Shown here: positions 44,702-54,080 of the stretch, one piece after another | Numbering within the stretch: the first letter of the stretch is position 1 | Layout of the letters: the number at the start of each line of letters is the position of its first letter | DNA from: Paenibacillus dauci | Lineage (GTDB): Bacteria > Bacillota > Bacilli > Paenibacillales > Paenibacillaceae | DNA length: 64,000 nucleotides | Direction of reading: 5' to 3' | Assembly (NCBI RefSeq): GCF_000971985.1 | Contig: NZ_KQ040798.1 | Span: 62,001 to 126,000 of the forward strand | Position numbers and translations under genes: made by a program | The notes under the pieces: model-generated | Databases searched by the model: none | Told to the model about the DNA's origin: nothing | What the model saw: only the letters and a program-made list of their open reading frames with translations

Positions 44702-45322
44702 TTACTCGGCGCTTTCGCTGCCTTCAGCTGCTGGTGCGTCTTCCTCGGAGGAAGCTTCCACATCTTCTTCGGCTACACGTGGTACCGCTACGGAAGCGAT
44801 AATCTCTTCCGGACTGGAATCCAGGGTAACACCGGATGGCAGTTCTACATCACCGGCTGTAATGCTGTCACCGATTTCCAGTTTGGAGATATCTACAGTC
44901 AGGATACTTGGCAGATCTTTTGCAAGACCAGACAGTGCCAATTCAGTGGTCTGATGCTGGAATACACCGCCTGCTTTGGTACCAGCAGCTGTACCATGGA
45001 AATCCAGTGGTACACTAATGCTGATCGACTTGCTGGAAGATACCTGCATAAAGTCAACATGCAGAATGCGTCCTTCCTGACGCTGAATATCCTTGAGCAG
45101 CACCTGTACATCTTTGCCGCCGTCCATTGTCAGCGAGAAGATATCTGCTCCACCGCGGCGAGCCTGTGCCTGCAGCTGCTTGCTGTCTACATGTACCGGT
45201 ACGCTACCCAGATCGGGTCCATATACTACGCCAGGTGTGCGCCCTTGCTCACGAAGCTCACGGATGGCGGAATGTTTTGTTGCTTCACGTTTTTCGGCTT
45301 GAATTTTCGTATTAGTACTCAT
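44702..45322 (-). CDS. rplY: ribosomal protein L25 / general stress protein Ctc (copy 1)
   Basis: 206 residues from ATG 45322 (GGGAGG 9 bases upstream). Residues about 1-90 form the 5S rRNA-binding L25 domain (R-E-L-R-E-Q-G-R-T-P-G-V-V-Y-G), followed by the beta-rich Ctc C-terminal domain (G-D-S-I-T-A-G-D-V-E-L-P) and an acidic tail. It binds 5S rRNA in the large subunit. A second copy lies at 54081-54665. No sigma-B-type promoter was clearly found. Confidence 0.95.
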   Translation of the reverse strand: MSTNTKIQAEKREATKHSAIRELREQGRTPGVVYGPDLGSVPVHVDSKQLQAQARRGGADIFSLTMDGGKDVQVLLKDIQRQEGRILHVDFMQVSSSKSISISVPLDFHGTAAGTKAGGVFQHQTTELALSGLAKDLPSILTVDISKLEIGDSITAGDVELPSGVTLDSSPEEIIASVAVPRVAEEDVEASSEEDAPAAEGSESAE

Positions 45323-45920
45323 AAGTATTGACCTCCCTAAATTATGAACGATATTTGCTATATACATAGTGCAATCGATCCAGCGATAGAGCTACTGGTC
45401 ATTATTCTTATGTACCCGCATAGACAAGATTTGTATCACTTTGCCGAATTTTTTTGAAGATCGGAAGCTTGGAGGCTTGTGTTTTGTAGGGTTCTTTTAC
45501 TTTCCACTCCTTCTTAAAATGGTGAATCTATTTGATGATAACTGAATAAATAAACACTGCCTATGCATCAGCTTCAAAATATGTTGTAAGAATTCCTTCG
45601 ATGCTGGTCTTTTTCACGCTGGATATAGATAGTATTAAACAGACAGTTAATAAAATTTAAAATAACCTTTTGCAATCTAATTACGATCAATTAATAGATC
45701 CATTTTCCTCCTCCCCTGCCAATAAACATTTATTGTCGGACATTAATACTCAGGTTTATGTCATTTTGTATCCAAGACAAAATAAAGTGTTAAATTTCCT
45801 TTAAGAATGGCAATTATTTTAGTAAAAGTCTTCTTGAAACAAGCGTCCGGGTGTTGTAGGATGTTGAAAGGACCATAAAACCACCTGCACAAATATGAAT
45901 AATTATTTATCGGAGGAAAT
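45323..45920. other. gene-free AT-rich stretch
   Basis: About 600 bases upstream of both divergent genes (L25 and the tandem HTH gene). No open frame with a Shine-Dalgarno, no tRNA and no clear hairpin was found; it must hold both promoters, which I could not place with confidence. Confidence 0.5.
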
Positions 45921-46535
45921 ATGCCTAATCAACCAGAACGACATTTTATAGAGGCGTGGTCTCTGATCAACCGTAAATACCTCGGCAAGGGTGTCCGCGT
46001 CAAGAGATTCCGCAGACCTACACGCTGCCAGGTCCGCAATCGCGTTTTACTGGCTGTACTGATGGTGAAGGATATTAAATTATCCGAGCTTGCGGAACGG
46101 TTATCGGTCTCATCACGCAGTGTTAGCGCCTGGGTCTACGAAGGCCGTTTACCGGGCAAAGCCAATCTTGAAAAAGTTTGCCGGGAACTTGGATATCCTC
46201 ATCATATCCTGTTCAATCAACAGGTCATCAATAACAGCCCGGTGATTTGCCAGCAAGCCCCGTCCCGTTTTATGAAACGGACAATTACCCGCTCACCAGT
46301 GCGTAATCATATTCTTACCGGCTTATGTATGGTCCATGATTTGTCTGTTACGGACGTGAGCCACTGGATCGGTGTTCATCCGGGAACCTTCCGCAAATGG
46401 CTGCATCAGGCTACTCTGCCATCACCTGCATTCCAGGAGAAAACGGAACAGTTTTTCCGCATTCCCAAATCCGTTTTGTTTGCTGATTGCGTGTTGGGAG
46501 AAGAAGTCGAACCCGAATTTGCAGAAATACAGTAA
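45921..46535 (+). CDS. tandem helix-turn-helix protein of unknown function
   Basis: 204 residues made of two copies of one unit: residues 35-98 and 124-187. With an offset of exactly 89 residues and no gaps, V-R-N (38/127), M-V-x-D (48/137), W (71/160), L-P (77/166), E-K (84/173) and L-F (97/186) coincide. Each unit looks like an XRE-type HTH (K-L-S-E-L-A-E-R-L-S-V-S-S-R-S-V in the first). The N-terminal 34 residues are basic. CGGAGG lies 5 bases before the ATG; terminator follows. Target unknown; not assigned to a named family. Confidence 0.75.
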   Translation: MPNQPERHFIEAWSLINRKYLGKGVRVKRFRRPTRCQVRNRVLLAVLMVKDIKLSELAERLSVSSRSVSAWVYEGRLPGKANLEKVCRELGYPHHILFNQQVINNSPVICQQAPSRFMKRTITRSPVRNHILTGLCMVHDLSVTDVSHWIGVHPGTFRKWLHQATLPSPAFQEKTEQFFRIPKSVLFADCVLGEEVEPEFAEIQ

Positions 46536-46577
46536 TACGCAGAGGTGTCTATAGAGCCTTCTGTTCGGATAAAAAAG

Positions 46578-46621
46578 AAAGCCCCGTCCTTCACACCATT
46601 ATGGGTGCCAGGCGGGGCTTT
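46578..46621. terminator. terminator after the tandem HTH gene
   Basis: AAAGCCCCG pairs with CGGGGCTTT; inner CACC/GGTG pairs. It serves both flanking convergent genes. Confidence 0.8.
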
Positions 46622-46711
46622 ACTTGTCTGGACATTTAATGACACACCAACAATCGAATGCCTATCCGATATTTCTTGGTGGAGCCAAATAGATCATCGA
46701 CAGTATCAGGC

Positions 46712-47803
46712 TTAGCTGGATATAACAGCTGGAGCTGATGTAGAATCACGCTGGATCAATTCGGGAGTATGAATCTTCTCTTCCCAGCTGCTGTTCCCGC
46801 TCATCATCTGCAGAATCATATCCGCGGCAGCTGTACCCAGTGCATGTTTGGGATGGCTGAGTGTAGTGAGTTTTACCTCTGTAGCTGTTGCCAGAAATGA
46901 ATCATCAAATCCGACCAGTGACAGATCATCGGGTACGGACAAGCCTGCTTCACGGACAATCTGCAGTAGATTGATCGCCAATTCGTCGTTATATACAACC
47001 CAACCGGTTGCCCGATCAGGTGCCGATTGCCGAATCAGCTGACGGGTCTGTTCCATTGGAGCAATATGCTTGTCCTCGGTTGTATAGGTAAAGATCAGTG
47101 AAGGCTGCAGCGGAATCCCATATTTACGGTGAGCCGCTACAAATCCACGCATCCGCCGTACCCCCTGCATATCATCGGTTTTGAAGAAGCCCGCAATCTT
47201 GCGATGACCAAGCTCGATCAGATGCTCGGCTGCCAGGAATCCACCTTGCTCATCATCCATACGCAGACAGGGAGAATCCATCTCCTCATAGCTGGCATTA
47301 ATCATAAGGTAGGGAATCTCGCGATTCTCCATCGTCAGGAAATAATTAAGATTGGCACTTCGTTCGCCGCTGCGTGTCGGTTCTACAATCAATGCAGCTG
47401 GACAGTGGTTCAGCATCATTTCCAGGCATTCTCGTTCCTTAACCGGATCATTCTCTGTACTTGCCAGCAGCAATCGGTATCCTTCGGCGCGTAGTCTGGT
47501 CTCAATCCCCTGTACAATCTGCGGAAATATATAATCGGAAATATACGTAGTAATCACACCTACAATTCGATTATCTTCCTGAGGCTTTACTGCCGGATCG
47601 GCTACAAATGTCCCTTTTCCCTGCATCCGATTCAACCAGCCTTCACGTACCAGCTCTCCAAGTGCCTGACGTACAGTCTGCCTGCTGACATTGAATTGAT
47701 CAGCGATCTCATGTTCCGATGGCAGACGACTGCCCGGCAGCAATCGAGAAGAGTGAATCCAGGACAATATTTCATCTCTTACTTGTCTGTATTTTGCAGC
47801 CAT
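46712..47803 (-). CDS. araR: arabinose-responsive repressor AraR
   Basis: 363 residues from ATG 47803 (GGAGG 4 bases upstream); B. subtilis AraR has 362. A GntR-type winged HTH (K-Y-R-Q-V-R-D-E-I, then F-N-V-S-R-Q-T-V-R-Q-A-L) is fused to a LacI-type sugar-binding domain. T-T-Y-I-S-D-Y-I-F-P, I-V-E-P-T-R-S and M-I-N-A-S-Y match remembered AraR sequence closely. It represses arabinose and arabinan genes until L-arabinose binds. Two AraR-box-like sites lie upstream. Confidence 0.92.
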   Translation of the reverse strand: MAAKYRQVRDEILSWIHSSRLLPGSRLPSEHEIADQFNVSRQTVRQALGELVREGWLNRMQGKGTFVADPAVKPQEDNRIVGVITTYISDYIFPQIVQGIETRLRAEGYRLLLASTENDPVKERECLEMMLNHCPAALIVEPTRSGERSANLNYFLTMENREIPYLMINASYEEMDSPCLRMDDEQGGFLAAEHLIELGHRKIAGFFKTDDMQGVRRMRGFVAAHRKYGIPLQPSLIFTYTTEDKHIAPMEQTRQLIRQSAPDRATGWVVYNDELAINLLQIVREAGLSVPDDLSLVGFDDSFLATATEVKLTTLSHPKHALGTAAADMILQMMSGNSSWEEKIHTPELIQRDSTSAPAVISS

Positions 47804-47917
47804 GATTCCTCCGAACATATCAATTTGGATTTTATTCATTGAATATATACTTGAATTTCAATAGAGGAATATCTTATCCAATCGAATAAGATATCGCTTA
47901 CATTTCCAAACAGCTCT

Positions 47918-47974
47918 ACTTGTATGTATGACTCTTTGGATAGATTGCAATTAAAAATAGTTGTACATACATTT
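47918..47974. promoter_or_regulatory. two AraR-box-like operators
   Basis: ACTTGTATGTATGACT (47918-47933) and AGTTGTACATACATTT (47959-47974) match 11 and 12 of 16 positions of the remembered AraR box ATTTGTACGTACAAAT. They start 41 bases apart, about four helical turns, as expected for cooperative looping by AraR dimers. Autoregulation is inference. Confidence 0.55.
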
Positions 47975-48066
47975 TAAGAAACTTTTGAAAGGATGTCCAT
48001 GGCAATTCCCAACTTTGCTACGAAATCAGAAAATTAGATACATCCTTCTACAGGTAACGCATGCTA

Positions 48067-48104
48067 AAACGGCACATTCCTGTGAAAAGCAGGATGCGCC
48101 GTTT
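48067..48104. terminator. terminator after the prenyltransferase gene
   Basis: AAACGGC pairs with GCCGTTT, with inner CATTCCTG/CAGGATG pairing. Serves the minus-strand prenyltransferase gene. Confidence 0.75.
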
Positions 48105-48182
48105 ATTATTTATACAATTCGTAAAGGTAGCAGCAATGAAAGGATTTACTGCTGCGAAGGTGATCAAATACCAGGCTTACAA

Positions 48183-49109
48183 TCAGGTATTGAACCAGCG
48201 GGTGATCAGCTGCAGCAGAATAAGCAAGCCGCCAAATTGCAGCGATGTCCGCAGAGACAGCCACAATAATCGCTGGTGATTCTGCAGGTTGCGCTTCTCA
48301 CCCTTCATCTCGCTGTACATTCTGCACAGCGGCCAGGCAACAATCAGTACCAATATACCATAAATCGGAATCACACCGAAAATGGCGCACATAATGATAC
48401 TCAGCAGAGCAAGCGACAACAGCACAATAGAGAAATAAAAGGATTTGGTCACTCCCCACCGAACGACCAGTGTACGTTTGCCCACCTGTTTATCTGTTTT
48501 CCAATGCAAAAAGTGATGATTAAAAAAGGTCAATGTCGTCAAAATACCCATCGGCAGCGACAAGATCCATAATCTCGGATCAAAATAACCCGTCTGCACG
48601 TAATACGATCCCATCACAGGGAAAATCCCGAATGATAGCAGATGTGCCATCTCGCTCATGCCTTTGCCGACATATCCATACCGTACAGGAGGCACCACAT
48701 AAAATAGTGCCATAAAACAGCCGAGGCCTCCCAGTAACAGTACTCCCCAGCCGCTGAGCATATACAATATCACGGCACAGATCAGCGCAACTGCAAGTAC
48801 ACACCACGAGACAATCTCATAGCTACGCTCACTCCATTTACCGGAGGTAAGGTAACCCGAATCCGTCGAGATCGCCTCATCCGATTCAAAAGCAGCTTTG
48901 TCTGCTCCGCTGCGATAATCCCATAGATCGTTGATCATCATGGAGAAAATATGCGCGGCACAGGCTCCTATCATCGTAATTAATGCAATCCATACATTAA
49001 ACTTTCCGTTCCACACCCAGGCTGCCAGCGTCCCCTGTATGATACAGATCGCCATCAACGGGACAAAGTGCATTCTTGAAGCCTGCCGAAACTCCTGCCA
49101 TTTATTCAT
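48183..49109 (-). CDS. UbiA/MenA-type prenyltransferase
   Basis: 308 residues from ATG 49109 (AAAGGTGG 6 bases upstream), about eight membrane helices. The first Asp-rich motif N-D-L-W-D-Y-R-S-G-A-D (about residue 56) binds the diphosphate; the second region D-K-Q-V-G-K-R-T-L-V keeps G-K-R-T-L. It resembles 1,4-dihydroxy-2-naphthoate prenyltransferases of menaquinone synthesis. As it stands alone, the aromatic acceptor is uncertain. Confidence 0.88.
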   Translation of the reverse strand: MNKWQEFRQASRMHFVPLMAICIIQGTLAAWVWNGKFNVWIALITMIGACAAHIFSMMINDLWDYRSGADKAAFESDEAISTDSGYLTSGKWSERSYEIVSWCVLAVALICAVILYMLSGWGVLLLGGLGCFMALFYVVPPVRYGYVGKGMSEMAHLLSFGIFPVMGSYYVQTGYFDPRLWILSLPMGILTTLTFFNHHFLHWKTDKQVGKRTLVVRWGVTKSFYFSIVLLSLALLSIIMCAIFGVIPIYGILVLIVAWPLCRMYSEMKGEKRNLQNHQRLLWLSLRTSLQFGGLLILLQLITRWFNT

Positions 49110-49365
49110 TATATTCCACCTTTCTATTCTGACCATGCGCGGCTGTTCCATAACCCAAAATGCTTTCATAACAGCTGTATATCATGTAATCATCCTTTTC
49201 AAAACAGGCTGTTTGCTGGATATGTATATAACGAATCGGTCTACAGCTACATGCATCATTAAACAGCTTGTTAAATGAATAAACGTCAAGCCAACTTTAG
49301 AGAGAAAAATAGAAAAAGACAGCATCACCAGAATGCTGTCTCGGGAAGAACGAAGAAGCCCTTTT

Positions 49366-49824
49366 TCAACCAATATGACGGCTTAAAATATCGATAATGT
49401 CCTGCTTGCTGCCAGCGTTCAGCAGTTCTGCACGGAATTCGTCATGGATTAACTTGCGTGACAGAGCGACCAGAATCTGCAAATGTTCATTACCTGTATT
49501 CGCTTCGGGTACACCGATCATAAAAGCCATCACTGCCGGCTGGTCATCCAGCGACTCCCATTCTAGTGGCTGCTCAAAACGGGAGAAAGCGAGTACGGCA
49601 CGCGCTACACCTGCTGATTTGCCATGAGGAATAGCTACACCAAAGCCGATACCAGTCGAACTCTGCTGCTCGCGTGCTGTCACAGCTTGTACAAAAGCAG
49701 ACGTATCGGTAACTGCTCCAGCAGCATGCATACCTTCTGCCATTTGCTGAATGGCCTCTTCACGTGTAGTGGCATTTGAAGGGAGGAAAATACTGTCCAT
49801 GCTCAACAGTTCACGGATATTCAT
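49366..49824 (-). CDS. PTS fructose-type EIIA
   Basis: 152 residues from ATG 49824 (AAAGGAG 9 bases upstream). The phospho-accepting histidine is in A-I-P-H-G-K. It receives phosphate from HPr and passes it to the IIB domain encoded by the gene before it (gap about 125 bases). Last gene of a regulator-IIBC-IIA locus that has no kinase gene. Confidence 0.93.
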   Translation of the reverse strand: MNIRELLSMDSIFLPSNATTREEAIQQMAEGMHAAGAVTDTSAFVQAVTAREQQSSTGIGFGVAIPHGKSAGVARAVLAFSRFEQPLEWESLDDQPAVMAFMIGVPEANTGNEHLQILVALSRKLIHDEFRAELLNAGSKQDIIDILSRHIG

Positions 49825-49950
49825 CGGGTTAGGCTCCTTTGGGCTAGCCATTATACGGCTTGTCTGAAATGATGGAATGGGGAGAAAGCTTCTAATTTGT
49901 ATGGATAGCGGCCGGCTGTTTGTTATACCGACCGCCTGTGTGTTTTACGC

Positions 49951-51324
49951 TTATGCAGTTGCTTTGCGTTTGAGCAGCAGTACCATTAGCGCGGTTACAA
50001 TTGTACCGATCGCAATGGACAGTACATAGTATCCCAGGTTATCGATCGCATTCGGGATAAGGAGTACAAATATGCCTCCATGTGGTGCATGCAGTCCACA
50101 GCCAAACAGCATGGACAAGCCACCTGCTACTGCCGAACCGACCATAAAGGAAGGGATAATCCGGATCGGATCGGCCGCTCCAAACGGAATCGCACCTTCG
50201 GTAATAAAGGATAGACCGAGTACGGAAGCTACCTTGCCTGCTTGGCGTTCTTCTTTGGTAAAACGATTTTTGGCAATGAGCGTAGCCAGCCAGATACCCA
50301 GCGGAGGTGTCATACCTGCTGCCATTACAGCTGCCATTGGTGTGAAAATCGAAGCACCCAGCAGACCTACTGCAAACGTATATGCCGTTTTGTTAAATGG
50401 ACCACCCATATCAAGCGCCATCATGGCTCCGAGAATTGCGCCCAGCAGTACGGCATTACCTGCGCCCATGTTGGTCAGCCATGCTGTCAGTTGCGCCAGG
50501 ATCCATTGAATTGGTTCGCCAATAACGTAGACCATCAGCAGACCGATAATCAGAACAGACAATACCGGAACAATCAGAATTGGTTTGAGACCTTCAAAGT
50601 TTTTGGGCATTTTGATATTTTTGATTAGCCAGTGTGCTACATATCCAGCGATAAAACCGGCGATAATACCACCGATGAAGCCTGCACCCATATCCTTGGC
50701 GAGTACCCCACCGACCAGACCAGGAGCCAGACCCGGCTTACCGGCAATCGAGAATGAAATGAAACCGGACAGGATAATAACCATCAGTCCCATGGAAGCG
50801 CCACCAATAGTAGACAACGCTGCTCCGAATGAACCTTCTACCTGATCCACGCCACCTTTGGTAAAGGCAAACAGGAAGGAAAATGCGATGATCAATCCAC
50901 CTGCAATAACGAGTGGCAGCATATTGGATACGCCGTTCATCAGATGCTTATAGAACATGTTCTGCTGCTTGCCGCCTCCGATCACTTCTTCTGCACGAGC
51001 AGGAGCGGTACCATTGGAGGCTTCCAGATTCAGTGCACGTGTAATCAATTCACCCGGAATTTTGATTCCCTGTGCGACCGGTACACGAACCACAGGCTTA
51101 CCTGCGAAGCGTTCTTCATCCACATCGGTATCTGCGGCTACGATAATAGCATGAGCTTCGGCAATCTCCTGGGCAGTCAGCCCATTCTCTACTCCTACAG
51201 CACCACGCGTCTCTACCTTGATTTCGATATCCCGTTCTCTAGCCGCTTTGGCCAGCGATTCGGCGGCCATATACGTGTGGGCAATACCTGTCGGACAAGC
51301 GGTAACAGCCAGTAATTTTTTCAT
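49951..51324 (-). CDS. PTS fructose-type EIIBC
   Basis: 457 residues. IIB domain (1-100) with the phosphocysteine in T-A-C-P-T-G-I-A-H-T, then IIC (about 120-455) with ten or so membrane helices and I-T-E-G-A-I-P-F-G. It imports and phosphorylates a hexose of the fructose/mannose group. GGGG lies 8 bases before ATG 51324. The separate IIA and lack of a 1-phosphofructokinase gene distinguish it from the fruA locus at 56.7-60.5 kb; the sugar is unproven. Confidence 0.93.
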   Translation of the reverse strand: MKKLLAVTACPTGIAHTYMAAESLAKAARERDIEIKVETRGAVGVENGLTAQEIAEAHAIIVAADTDVDEERFAGKPVVRVPVAQGIKIPGELITRALNLEASNGTAPARAEEVIGGGKQQNMFYKHLMNGVSNMLPLVIAGGLIIAFSFLFAFTKGGVDQVEGSFGAALSTIGGASMGLMVIILSGFISFSIAGKPGLAPGLVGGVLAKDMGAGFIGGIIAGFIAGYVAHWLIKNIKMPKNFEGLKPILIVPVLSVLIIGLLMVYVIGEPIQWILAQLTAWLTNMGAGNAVLLGAILGAMMALDMGGPFNKTAYTFAVGLLGASIFTPMAAVMAAGMTPPLGIWLATLIAKNRFTKEERQAGKVASVLGLSFITEGAIPFGAADPIRIIPSFMVGSAVAGGLSMLFGCGLHAPHGGIFVLLIPNAIDNLGYYVLSIAIGTIVTALMVLLLKRKATA

Positions 51325-51409
51325 GTTCATATCCCCTTCTGTTCATATCATTCATGGACACACGGAACCTATCGATTATATGCTCATCTATTAATTGTTA
51401 ACCGCTCAC

Positions 51410-52174
51410 TCAGACCACAATCATATCCATACCCATTCTGCGAAGTTCATTTACAACCTGTACTGGTGCTCCCCCATCAGTAATGCAGTAATCGATATCC
51501 GTCAAATCGGCAAACTTGGCATAAGCGATACCACCCAGCTTGCTGTGATCAGCAAGCAGAATCACCTGCTTGGCAATATCGATCATTTTGCGTTTGATCG
51601 CTGCCTCCGTCAGATTCGGCGTGGTAATACCTTCTCGGAGATTCAAACCATTGGTTGCCATAAATGCTTTGTCGACTCGCACCATATCCAGCGCACGCTC
51701 TGCCATCGGTCCTACAAAAGCCTGTGTATCCGGTCTTAGCAGTCCCCCGATAATCGATAGCTCGATATTGCGACAGTCCTTGAGTTCCCCCAGTACAATA
51801 ACCGAATTGGTAATGACCCGAATACCTGACCGATGTCTCAATTCTCTCGCAAGCGGCAGTGTGGTTGTGCCGGAATCCAGTAATATGGTATCTCCCTGGT
51901 TGACCATTTCGGCTGCTTTGCGAGCAATCCGTTCTTTCTCTTCACGGTAGGAATCTTCCTTCTCTCCCATATTAGGCTCAAAGTTTACACTTTGCAGGGA
52001 GACCGCTCCTCCGTGGGTTCTTTTCAACAATCTGGCATCTTCCAGTTCCTTGAGATCGCGCCTTACGGTCGAATCGGATACTTCAAATGCTTCACCCAGT
52101 TCTTGTACGGATGCACGATGATTTTGACGTAAATACTCCACTATTTTATGCTTTCGTTCTTCTTCAAAAAGCAC
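51410..52174 (-). CDS. DeoR family regulator of the PTS locus
   Basis: 254 residues, GTG start. HTH: S-V-Q-E-L-G-E-A-F-E-V-S-D-S-T-V-R-R-D-L; sensor part with D-S-G-T-T-T and the late D-H-S-K sugar-phosphate site. DeoR proteins answer to phosphorylated sugars. Located first in the locus and facing a 10-bp-periodic array of TGAT repeats, it probably controls itself and the PTS genes. Confidence 0.92.
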   Translation of the reverse strand: MLFEEERKHKIVEYLRQNHRASVQELGEAFEVSDSTVRRDLKELEDARLLKRTHGGAVSLQSVNFEPNMGEKEDSYREEKERIARKAAEMVNQGDTILLDSGTTTLPLARELRHRSGIRVITNSVIVLGELKDCRNIELSIIGGLLRPDTQAFVGPMAERALDMVRVDKAFMATNGLNLREGITTPNLTEAAIKRKMIDIAKQVILLADHSKLGGIAYAKFADLTDIDYCITDGGAPVQVVNELRRMGMDMIVV

Positions 52175-52254
52175 CGGGACATCACCGCCTGTCTGCTCGT
52201 TCCATTTATAATCATAACCTGTTGTATCGAGGCTGATCGTAGTATAGATGCGTG

Positions 52255-52304
52255 TTGATTACTTTTGATCATTTATGATCATCCTTGATTGATTATGATT
52301 ATAA
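52255..52304. promoter_or_regulatory. five TGAT direct repeats with exact 10-bp period
   Basis: TGATT, TGATC, TGATC, TGATT and TGATT begin at 52256, 52266, 52276, 52286 and 52296. DeoR-type regulators commonly bind such helical-phase repeats. It lies between the regulator's start and the cre-like site. Confidence 0.65.
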
Positions 52305-52315
52305 TAGCGCTTTCA
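52302..52315 (-). promoter_or_regulatory. cre-like CcpA site
   Basis: Minus strand TGAAAGCGCTATTA fits TGWAANCGNTNWCA with one mismatch. It suggests carbon catabolite repression of the PTS locus. Confidence 0.55.
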
Positions 52316-52684
52316 TTACCTGTCAATAACATTATTTTTGTTTTTTTATCGTGTCATACAGCGGGCATCTGTATAGTGTATATCGTCCGCGGAAGCCTTT
52401 AAATTTACAGGCTTTAAGGCGATCTAAAAGATTATTTTTGGGCCTTTTAAACCACCAAACGGAAACATTCAATCACAAACGGTCATCACTGTACATTTTT
52501 ATAAAATTGAGCTCATTCTTATTAAAAACCGCCTTACAAAGAAATGAAGATCGACATACCGATTTGACTGTCGATTTCTTTATTAAGCTGTCTATAATCG
52601 GTGCAGAAATAAAGCACTGGAACTTTTGAAGCCGGATAGCGTCTGAATAAGTATACAAATCATCATTTCCAAGGAGGCTCATCT
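52316..52684. other. gene-free stretch
   Basis: About 370 bases between the divergent DeoR and secreted-protein genes. Open frames seen here lack Shine-Dalgarno sites. No hairpin of note. Confidence 0.5.
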
Positions 52685-53659
52685 ATGAAATATACTTCAA
52701 AGCAAACATCAACAGATCCGGGTAAACAGCGACTCCCGCGTACATTAACTATTATTGGATTAACGGTTACGCTACTAGGTAGCAGCATGATTACTTCTAC
52801 GCCTTCCCTTCTGCCTGTAAAACATGCAGAAGCAGCTACCAGCCAACAGACCAAGCAGGCGGATACCTCTTACAATCTATTTATACAGCGTCTACAAAAA
52901 CCCGCTACTATTGGATGGGCACGGGCGACGCTCGTAAACCGAATCGATGAATTCACACCAGCCCAGGCCACACTGGCGGTCCTCAAATTGGAAAATGCCT
53001 ACAACCGTTACTGGACAACCGCTATGGAGCAGCTAATAGAGCCCAATCTGCAGCAGGCGATCAGTGAGATTTCCAAACCAGGCATGACCATGCTCACTGC
53101 GGCTGGCCAGGTCAAGAAAAAGGAACATCGACTGATTCTAACGGATCTGGCTTATATGGGCTACAAATTGGAAGTTACAGAAGGCACCTATCATCCAGTT
53201 GTAGATTATAAAAGCTTCAAGGTGTTCAATCCTTATATCAAACCGGATATCCGGGATTACATCAATATCATGGCTGCCGAAACCGATCAGCCAACCAGCG
53301 AGGATGCGGGTCTCATCATCGGATGGGATGAATTGCTAAATCGTACACTGGCTATGGAAAAGTTCCTGAATACGTATTCTTCTTCCAATCGTAGAATGCT
53401 GATGCAGGAATGGTATGACCGTGGGCAAATGTATGTCTTTCACGGAATAGAGAATACACCACTGTTCGAATATGGAACGCTCACGATTGATCCGGAAGCG
53501 AGCAGCGCTTACCATAATGCTTTGTCCAGTCATACTGAAGTGGAGATCAAAAACAGCCAGCTCCTGACTCATTTGCAAACCTATCTGCAATTGATTGAAA
53601 AGAACGGCGGCAAAAATTCACCCGAGATCGTGAGCTTTCTAAAACAATACTCTCTTTGA
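52685..53659 (+). CDS. secreted protein of unknown family
   Basis: 324 residues. A long basic N-region, a hydrophobic core (about 20-38) and A-E-A-A near 50 form a signal peptide, cut probably after A-E-A. The mature part is mostly helical with repeated aromatic residues (Y-N-R-Y-W-T-T, Y-M-G-Y-K-L). No catalytic motif or anchor recognised. AAGGAGG lies 8-9 bases before the ATG. Single gene; function unknown. Confidence 0.8.
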   Translation: MKYTSKQTSTDPGKQRLPRTLTIIGLTVTLLGSSMITSTPSLLPVKHAEAATSQQTKQADTSYNLFIQRLQKPATIGWARATLVNRIDEFTPAQATLAVLKLENAYNRYWTTAMEQLIEPNLQQAISEISKPGMTMLTAAGQVKKKEHRLILTDLAYMGYKLEVTEGTYHPVVDYKSFKVFNPYIKPDIRDYINIMAAETDQPTSEDAGLIIGWDELLNRTLAMEKFLNTYSSSNRRMLMQEWYDRGQMYVFHGIENTPLFEYGTLTIDPEASSAYHNALSSHTEVEIKNSQLLTHLQTYLQLIEKNGGKNSPEIVSFLKQYSL

Positions 53660-53917
53660 TTGTAATTCCTTGTTCGGGGCTTATCATTCATATCTGTAAT
53701 TTATGATGCGCTGCTGAACACCCCATTAATATATTTAATTTTCAAAAAAATAAAATGATGTAAACTTTATTATCTTTAAAATAAACGAAAAAATAGAATA
53801 ATTCACATCAATAGAGGTATTCTCATTTTTTTGCGTTTATTTACTATGTGGAATTGATTTCTATATATTTTATTGCAAACTTTACAGTTAATTATTTTAC
53901 CTAATATGTAATAAAAA

Positions 53918-54022
53918 TTGACAATAGAGAAACCTGTGTTAAGCTTAAGTTAGTCAGACACATACCTATCAAATATCGTAAACGACGGATTAGAACGATG
54001 ATCGACATCTCTGAATCCGTCT
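53918..54022 (+). promoter_or_regulatory. possible promoter and leader of the second L25 gene
   Basis: TTGACA (53918-53923) with a weak -10 (TAAGCT at 53940) precedes a terminator hairpin and the TTG start at 54081. The stretch 53660-53917 is very AT-rich and gene-free. Confidence 0.35.
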
Positions 54023-54028
54023 TTTTTT
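53984..54028 (+). terminator. intrinsic terminator upstream of the second L25 gene
   Basis: GACGGATT pairs with AATCCGTC around 22 bases, followed by seven T. It ends about 50 bases before the L25 start codon; it could end the secreted-protein transcript or act as a leader attenuator. Confidence 0.7.
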
Positions 54029-54080
54029 ATGGGTATTTTACTAACGAATACCATTTGCAACATACCCAGGAGGCAACTAA

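Noticed and set aside
48061-48279. Plus-strand frame of 72 codons
   Set aside because: It starts at a terminator hairpin and overlaps the end of the prenyltransferase gene.
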